Source: Streptomycetaceae bacterium
GTDB lineage: Bacteria; Actinomycetota; Actinomycetes; Nanopelagicales; Nanopelagicaceae
Direction: 5' to 3'
NCBI GenBank assembly: GCA_007279945.1
Contig: QYPG01000034.1
Location: 1-38,761 of the forward strand
DNA length: 38,761 nucleotides
Part shown: positions 34,453 through 38,761 of the stretch, one piece after another
How positions within the stretch are numbered: position 1 is the stretch's first letter
How the letters are laid out: each line of letters opens with the position of its first letter
Program-made: the position numbers and the translations under genes
Notes under the pieces: model-generated
What the model saw: the letters and a program-made list of their open reading frames with translations, nothing else
What the model was told of the DNA's origin: nothing
The model's database searches: none

Positions 34453-34560
34453 TCGTGGGAGAGAGTTGCCTGCATGGCAGAGAGTTCCACTATTAATCTG
34501 TGAACACATGCGGGAAGAAATCCGGTCGCTAACTGGTTACAAGACTGGGAGGATTAATAC

Positions 34561-35883
34561 ATGACACCATTTGGTTTTACGCCCGATGACTCTGACGATT
34601 CTGAGCGCAATAACGGCGAAGAGTCGGCCGAGTTCAAAGCCATGATGGCGCAGATGGCAGCGATGCAAGCCCAGATTCAATCACAGTTTGCCACTATGGG
34701 AATTAATCCTGCAGGCTTTGCATCTGATGCTGAAGTACTACCTAAAAATATTGTCCGAGATACTGCTAAGAAATTTGTTACCGCAAAAGGTTCAGCACCA
34801 ATCGGTGCTAATGATGTTGCACGTAGTGAAGAAGCGTTTTCAATCGCTGAGCTGTGGCTTGACGAGGCGACGTATTTTCCACGATTAAATGAACTGGGCA
34901 ATAAAGTTCTGGCACGAACCGATTGGGTAGATACCACCCTTAATGGTTGGCAGAGTTTGGTTGAACCGTTAGCTCTCGGATTATCAACTGCGATATCTGA
35001 ACTTATTAAAAACTCAACTGAAACAAATTCAGAAAACCCAGAGATTGAGCTCCCCATGCCCATGGAGATGATTTCCGTCGCACTGAGTTCTTTCATAGGC
35101 TCTCTTCTTGCTACCCAACTTGGACAATCAGTTGGAAGTTTGGCAGGCACCGCTACAGGTATTCATGATGTGGGATTGCCGCTGCTGGATAAGTCTTATC
35201 CAGCACTAGTTTCTCAAAACATTGATGAGTGGAGCAGCGAATTAGATATTCCAATCGATGAGGTGCGAATCTTTCACGCTTTACGCGAAAGTGCTGGGGC
35301 TCGTTTATTTGCGAATAACCCATGGTTGGTTGCATACATTCGCGGTGCAGTTTCAGAGTACGGAAAAGGTATCCGCATAGATATCGATGCAATTCAACGC
35401 CAAGCACAGGAGGCTTTTGAGTCAGCTACCGGATCAGATTCTGGTTTTGATCCCACAAACCCAGAGAGTTTTACCGCTGCAATAAATAATGGGATTTTTA
35501 CGCCGGAGGAGACTCCCTCCCAGCGTGAGGCGTTAACAAAACTAGAGACCGTGTTGGCATTGGTTGATGGATGGAATGAAGCGATAGTAATGCGAGCTGC
35601 CGGAGATCGACTTCCACATTGTGCAGCGCTGCAAGAGACGTTGCGCCGTCGGCGTGCAACATCTGCACCAACTCAGCAGCTTTTTGCAAATCTATTCGGC
35701 TTACAGGTCTCTCCAAAGCTTGCGCGAGAAGCGACTAGTTTTTGGAACGCCGTGAGTGAGTCACGTGACATGGAAAAAAGAGATCAGATTTGGAGTGGAA
35801 TTTTGCCATCGGCGCAAGATCTATTAACTCCAGAGATTTATTTGGCAAGCATCGTAATTCCAGATGATCTTTCATCACTCTAA
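34561..35883 (+). CDS. Rv3195-like putative zinc-dependent metalloprotease/hydrolase (DUF2342-type)
   Basis: A 440-aa protein of the actinobacterial family next to UPF0182 and Lon-like genes. Visible are an acidic N-terminus, a Met/Gln-rich helix (FKAMMAQMAAMQAQIQSQF), MEMISVALSSFIGSLLATQLGQSVG (a Gly-rich segment typical of the family), and HALRESAGARLFANNPWL near 239-256. In homologues the last stretch usually carries a histidine after the glutamate (REAAH-type) and is read as a zincin motif; here G246 stands at that place. A strong GGGAGGA lies upstream of ATG 34561. It is divergent from the 79-aa gene. The function is unproven; family name and motif reading are from memory. Confidence 0.75.
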   Translation: MTPFGFTPDDSDDSERNNGEESAEFKAMMAQMAAMQAQIQSQFATMGINPAGFASDAEVLPKNIVRDTAKKFVTAKGSAPIGANDVARSEEAFSIAELWLDEATYFPRLNELGNKVLARTDWVDTTLNGWQSLVEPLALGLSTAISELIKNSTETNSENPEIELPMPMEMISVALSSFIGSLLATQLGQSVGSLAGTATGIHDVGLPLLDKSYPALVSQNIDEWSSELDIPIDEVRIFHALRESAGARLFANNPWLVAYIRGAVSEYGKGIRIDIDAIQRQAQEAFESATGSDSGFDPTNPESFTAAINNGIFTPEETPSQREALTKLETVLALVDGWNEAIVMRAAGDRLPHCAALQETLRRRRATSAPTQQLFANLFGLQVSPKLAREATSFWNAVSESRDMEKRDQIWSGILPSAQDLLTPEIYLASIVIPDDLSSL

Positions 35884-35930
35884 ACTCTTAGTGAGCAAAC
35901 TTTCATCACTCTCAACTCTTAGCTAGCGAA
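35869..35930 (+). repeat. Two-copy 31-bp tandem repeat spanning a stop codon
   Basis: Copy 1 (35869-35899) contains the last codons and the TAA of the Rv3195-like gene. Copy 2 (35900-35930) follows directly and shares most bases (CTTTCATCACTCT then AACTCTTAG). In copy 2 the TAA position reads TCA. It looks like a recent local duplication. Confidence 0.7.
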
Positions 35931-35966
35931 GGCCCGTTAATGAGAGACCTCCATGGCAAATGAAAA

Positions 35967-36039
35967 GCGAACTCCCCGGGCGCTCATTCTGTATCAGCCT
36001 TCCCCTTGCTGATATAGAACGGTTATCCGAGGAGTTCGT
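35967..36039. repeat. Large two-part inverted repeat in a 313-bp non-coding gap
   Basis: The gap 35884-36196 holds no convincing gene. An outer stem CGAACTCCCCGG (35968-35979) pairs with CCGAGGAGTTCG (36027-36038) at 11 of 12 positions. An inner stem TTCTGTATCAG (35987-35997) pairs with CTGATATAGAA (36009-36019), all 11 if one G-U is allowed. On the minus strand the structure runs into CTTTTCATTT, which could serve as a weak terminator tail. It may be a small structured RNA, a cruciform or a remnant mobile element. Confidence 0.6.
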
Positions 36040-36184
36040 GGTTGTAACATAATTCTTATTTGTCTGAGAATCAACTGAACTGCGCATTGACAAAACTCTT
36101 TTTTCTCGTGTAATACAGAATCTCAGTGGAGTAAAAATCTCTGAACACGTGGTTGAGGTTTCTATAAAAAGCTGAGCTGAGAGA

Positions 36185-36190
36185 TACCGT
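36185..36190 (+). promoter_or_regulatory. -10 hexamer TACCGT for the YgjP-type gene
   Basis: TACCGT is followed by six bases (GAGGCT) and the GTG at 36197. Interestingly the same six-base spacer GAGGCT occurs before the 79-aa gene. It supports the GTG start. Confidence 0.5.
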
Positions 36191-36196
36191 GAGGCT

Positions 36197-36784
36197 GTGG
36201 ATGACTTAGATTTAGATCGAGATGCCACCCTGCCGGGAGTCACCGAGGGTGAGATAGTCGTGATCCGTTCCAATCGCCGCAAAAAGAATGTGTCGGCCTA
36301 TCGAGCCGGGGGTCGGATAGTTGTCTCAATCCCTGCGCGAATGAGCAAGGCCGATGAGAGGGCTCTGGTGCCAGAGATGGTCGCCAAGATTCGAGCCCAA
36401 GAGGCGGCAGAAACCATGAGTGAGTCGGCCTTGGCCGAGCGAATCGGGGAGTTGCTCCAGGAGTTAGCTCCAGAGATCAGGATTCGCCCTGCAGATGTTG
36501 CGTGGAGGGCCATGCGAGAGCGCTGGGGCTCTTGTACAAGCGTTGATCGAACAATCCGCATCTCAGATCGTCTCAAAGCTGCCCCAGAGTTCGCCATTGA
36601 CTATGTCTTATTCCATGAGGCCATCCACCTGGAGTACTCAGATCACGGCCCAGAGTTCAAGGAGCTTTTGGCGAGATTTCCCAAGGCACAACTGGCATCT
36701 GCCTATCTAGATGGGTATGAGGCCGCTGAAACTGCGCTCGCCGTACCTGAGGCGCTGAAAAAACTCCTAAATAATCGTGATTAG
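36197..36784 (+). CDS. YgjP/DUF45-type M48-like metallopeptidase
   Basis: A 195-aa protein with the YgjP pattern: basic strands (IRSNRRKKNVSAYR, GRIVVSIPARM), the MRERWGSCTSVDRTIRISDRLKAAP segment, and the zinc site HEAIH (H140, E141, H144) with H150 in SDHGPEF as probable third ligand. All zinc residues are present. The partner and substrate are not known. GTG 36197 is chosen by the -10 spacing; no Shine-Dalgarno is seen. Its codon use leans to G and C more than its neighbours, visible as gcc/gag-rich stretches. It is followed by a small zinc-ribbon gene on the same strand. Confidence 0.88.
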   Translation: MDDLDLDRDATLPGVTEGEIVVIRSNRRKKNVSAYRAGGRIVVSIPARMSKADERALVPEMVAKIRAQEAAETMSESALAERIGELLQELAPEIRIRPADVAWRAMRERWGSCTSVDRTIRISDRLKAAPEFAIDYVLFHEAIHLEYSDHGPEFKELLARFPKAQLASAYLDGYEAAETALAVPEALKKLLNNRD

Positions 36785-36888
36785 TTAGGTACAGATGCCC
36801 AATTCTGGGGGTATCGTCATACTTAACAACGCCTGCCCCATACGGGGAGCGGCCCTGTGGGTTCGCAAGCGTGGAGTGGAGGAAGACA

Positions 36889-37050
36889 ATGACAGAGACA
36901 TACAAAGGTGACGCTTACTGCGTGAAATGCAAAGAGAAGCGTGATTTCGAGGGAACTGTAAAGGTCTCCGAGTCTGGACGTCGCATGGCACAGGGCATCT
37001 GCCCAGTCTGTGGCACCAAAGTCAATCGCATCCTTGGCAAAGCTCAGTAA
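36889..37050 (+). CDS. Small zinc-ribbon protein (DUF5679-like), 53 aa
   Basis: A 53-aa ORF starting MTETYKGDAYCVKCKEKRDF and containing two CxxC pairs (C11-C14 and C38-C41, as CVKC and CPVC), which together form a zinc ribbon. The GTGGAGGAAG Shine-Dalgarno four to nine bases before the ATG is one of the best in the window. It matches a family of short actinobacterial DUF5679 proteins; the function is unknown. A strong terminator follows 62 bp downstream. Confidence 0.85.
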   Translation: MTETYKGDAYCVKCKEKRDFEGTVKVSESGRRMAQGICPVCGTKVNRILGKAQ

Positions 37051-37072
37051 TTAAATTTAGCTTGACCCTTGG

Positions 37073-37084
37073 CCTCTTAAGAGG
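37073..37084. repeat. Perfect 12-bp palindrome
   Basis: CCTCTTAAGAGG lies 23 bp after the zinc-ribbon gene, nested in a looser TTGACC/GGTCAA pairing (about 37063-37088). It could be a protein-binding site or an accessory hairpin before the terminator. Confidence 0.45.
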
Positions 37085-37111
37085 TCAACTCGTCAACTTC
37101 TAGCGTTAAGG

Positions 37112-37145
37112 AAACCCCATCGTGCTGTGCATGGTGGGGTTTTCT
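37112..37145 (+). terminator. Rho-independent terminator after the zinc-ribbon gene
   Basis: AAACCCCATC and GGTGGGGTTT form a 10-bp stem (one G-U) around an 11-base loop, and the T-run of the 3' arm (TTTTC) gives the tail. It ends transcription of the YgjP/zinc-ribbon pair. Confidence 0.85.
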
Positions 37146-37318
37146 CTTGCCCGGAAATTCTCCTACCGAAAATTCCAGGAGCCTTCATTACCTGGGCAGT
37201 AATGTGATGACTACACACCGCAAGCTTCAGGTCACGTTGGGCGATGAAAACCTCTCTCGCTCCACATATTCTGCCTAACCTCGGAGTAAAACGTCAGTGA
37301 GCCAGCACCCTAACCCAC

Positions 37319-38617
37319 ATGACAACAACAACCGAAGCAAAAATCAGAATCATTAGATCGGATACCACCGATAGTGCATCAGTCAGCAAGGATAGCGGAT
37401 TAGAGAGCACAGACGCTAGATCAGAAAGTGCAGACGCTAGATCAGTGACGTCAGTATCACGATTTCATTCGACTTATCCACGCCTGAAAAATGGCGTCTA
37501 TATAAGTCAAGCAATGTCACACGAAGAGAGATCGATGTGTGTCGCTGGTCTAACGCACGCAATTGAGATTTTTCATGGTGGCGCACGAGCAATCATTACA
37601 GCACTGAATGGAGTAAATACTCCAGAAGATATTAGTTCGCAATTAAGCGCCCCTCTAGAGGTAATTGATGCAGTCTTAGAGCAGCTCTACGCTGCAAATT
37701 TCCTAGACACCGTTAGAAATAAAATCACTTTGCACAATAGATTTCAATCCTCTATCCCTTCACGTGCACTTCACACCGAGGATCAGAGTCGAGATGCGGC
37801 CTACAGTCAGCTACAGCGGCGCTTGGCTCCAGAGCTAAGTCAGGCAACGTGGTTGAACGGAGTTGCAGATGGAGGAGTTGAAGTACTTTCTACTCGCCAA
37901 GATTTTGGCGTAGAGATCTTTGGAAGTACACGAACAGCGACACTTCTTTTTTCTATCCTTTTGGCAAGCGGTGTGACTAATACTCGTTTTGCATTAAATG
38001 CAACACATGGACATCAGAGCATTAGTGATGGCGATCTAGGCTCAGGCGCACTAAGAACTAGTGATATTGGCCTTAGTTTTCAAAGCAGACTTGAGGAGCT
38101 ATCGCGTGAATGGTCACTTTTTCCAGTTGCATCTCACCCTGGCTCTATTCATAAGCCGGTGCAGGTAAAAATTCCGGAACGGAATATTAGAGTGATTGTT
38201 GGAAGTTTCGAACCAGAACTCATCGATCACTTAGTCAAAGATGGACAGGACCATCTCTTGATTGGAAAACTTGCTGGCGGAGTTGCCACCTGTGGACCGT
38301 TAGTTCGCCCAGAAAAAACGCCATGCATGCGATGTTTAACGTTGGGAGAGGCTGAGCGCTATGGCAGTTTTCATAGTCGCCTCTCCGCTGCATCGGGAAC
38401 ATGTGAAGAGTTCCCAATTGCAATCGCACATCAACTAGCAGCAATTGCAGCACATACAGTGTTGAGATTTATCGACACAGGGGAGTCAACATTAATGGGG
38501 GCTCAGATTCATTTAAATTATTTGGAGCCTTACGCACCAACCATTCATCGATTCTCGCGCCACCCTAGCTGCACATGTCAGTGGGGGGAGAGCAATGAAC
38601 AACGCTCGGGTACATGA
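37319..38617 (+). CDS. E1-like (ThiF-fold) protein with PqqD-like N-terminal domain, Rv3196-like
   Basis: A 432-aa protein. Residues 1-50 are polar and disordered, with a 7-residue repeat (STDARSE/SADARSV) encoded by a 21-bp duplication. Residues about 50-125 (ALNGVNTPEDISSQLSAPLEVIDAVLEQLYAANFLD) have the winged-helix pattern of PqqD-like leader-binding domains. The remainder is Rossmann-like (VEIFGSTRTATLLFSILLASGV) and ends with a zinc cysteine set: C336, C339 (PCMRC) and C418, C420 (CTC), plus GPLVRPEKTPCMRCL, typical of E1-like proteins of azole-peptide pathways. The glycine-rich ATP loop is degenerate, so adenylation is doubtful. No YcaO or precursor gene is visible. ATG 37319 lacks a Shine-Dalgarno, so the start is uncertain. 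Confidence 0.72.
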   Translation: MTTTTEAKIRIIRSDTTDSASVSKDSGLESTDARSESADARSVTSVSRFHSTYPRLKNGVYISQAMSHEERSMCVAGLTHAIEIFHGGARAIITALNGVNTPEDISSQLSAPLEVIDAVLEQLYAANFLDTVRNKITLHNRFQSSIPSRALHTEDQSRDAAYSQLQRRLAPELSQATWLNGVADGGVEVLSTRQDFGVEIFGSTRTATLLFSILLASGVTNTRFALNATHGHQSISDGDLGSGALRTSDIGLSFQSRLEELSREWSLFPVASHPGSIHKPVQVKIPERNIRVIVGSFEPELIDHLVKDGQDHLLIGKLAGGVATCGPLVRPEKTPCMRCLTLGEAERYGSFHSRLSAASGTCEEFPIAIAHQLAAIAAHTVLRFIDTGESTLMGAQIHLNYLEPYAPTIHRFSRHPSCTCQWGESNEQRSGT

Positions 38618-38690
38618 ACAACGCTCGACGACCTTGATATACACATAAAAAATTGCGGATCAGTTCACGATTGATTCCAAGAGCAGACTC

Positions 38691-38761
38691 CAACAGCCAC
38701 CAAACAACAGCCACCAAACAACAGCCACCAAACAACAGCCACCAAACAACAGCCACCAAAC
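38691..38761. repeat. Five perfect 14-bp tandem repeats at the window end
   Basis: CAACAGCCACCAAA is repeated five times without spacers from 38691 to 38760; the window ends one base into a sixth. Between the E1-like stop and this array (38618-38690) I see no gene. The sharp end inside a perfect repeat suggests a contig edge. Nearby ATGAACAACGCTCG is also present twice (38594-38627), 19 bp apart. Confidence 0.9.

Noticed and set aside
35923-36282. 119-aa minus-strand ORF across the non-coding gap
   Set aside because: It overlaps the start of the YgjP-type gene and runs through a strong inverted repeat; composition and lack of recognisable motifs argue against coding.
38565-38759. Minus-strand ORF with repeated VAVVWWLL residues
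   Set aside because: It is a translation of the 14-bp tandem repeat and overlaps the E1-like gene.
38691-38761. CRISPR array at the window end
   Set aside because: Repeats are 14 bp and directly adjacent, with no spacers and no cas genes nearby.

Overview
The window looks like chromosomal DNA from a streamlined, low-to-mid GC actinobacterium. Actinobacterial markers are a WhiB7-type regulator, the AdnA/AdnB helicase-nuclease pair, a fused E2-like/E1 2-oxoglutarate decarboxylase (kgd/sucA), a RsrA/SigR-type sigma and anti-sigma pair, and a UPF0182 protein. Gene order echoes two blocks of the Mycobacterium chromosome: adnA-adnB-nudC-uvrD2-whiB7, and UPF0182 / Lon-like protease / Rv3195-like / Rv3196-like. 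Genes are very tightly packed and GC is moderate, which fits freshwater Nanopelagicales (acI) actinobacteria. That lineage call is inference; no marker phylogeny was possible.

Layout. 1-4 kb: the start of a class III aminotransferase, divergent from a CoA-acylating methylmalonate-semialdehyde dehydrogenase, then the translation GTPase typA. 4-14.7 kb: a DNA-repair and stress block with adnA-adnB, an endonuclease/exonuclease/phosphatase-fold protein, nudC, a short uvrD2, and whiB7. whiB7 has a long leader holding a 52-codon upstream ORF, a strong terminator and a competing antiterminator. 14.6-18.1 kb: a partial Tad secretion cluster on the minus strand (cpaF-tadB-tadC) preceded by a degenerate GGDEF protein, whose start codon overlaps that of a divergent four-helix membrane protein. 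18.2-22.7 kb: kgd, then nickel superoxide dismutase (sodN) divergent from its maturation protease (sodX). 22.7-25 kb (minus): SRAP/HMCES protein, ECF sigma factor, zinc anti-sigma factor and a hotdog thioesterase-like protein in one run. 25-30.3 kb (plus): aroA-rsgA-hisN-copper ATPase. 30.4 kb: initiator tRNA-Met (minus) with its terminator. 30.5-34.4 kb (minus): UPF0182 membrane protein, a Lon-like protease that lacks its PDZ domain, and a small membrane protein. 34.5-38.6 kb (plus): Rv3195-like protein, a 313-bp non-coding gap with a large inverted repeat, a YgjP-type metallopeptidase, a small zinc-ribbon protein, and an E1-like protein with a PqqD-like N-terminal part. The window ends inside a perfect 14-bp tandem repeat, probably a contig edge.

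Regulation. Many first-in-operon genes have no Shine-Dalgarno but carry a TANNNT -10 hexamer exactly 6 nt before the start codon, the signature of leaderless transcription. At the SRAP/aroA divergence the two -10 hexamers overlap each other. The strongest candidate for a regulatory system is the whiB7 leader: the antiterminator and terminator are mutually exclusive, and the antiterminator's 5' arm lies inside the upstream ORF, so ribosome progress could set whiB7 expression.
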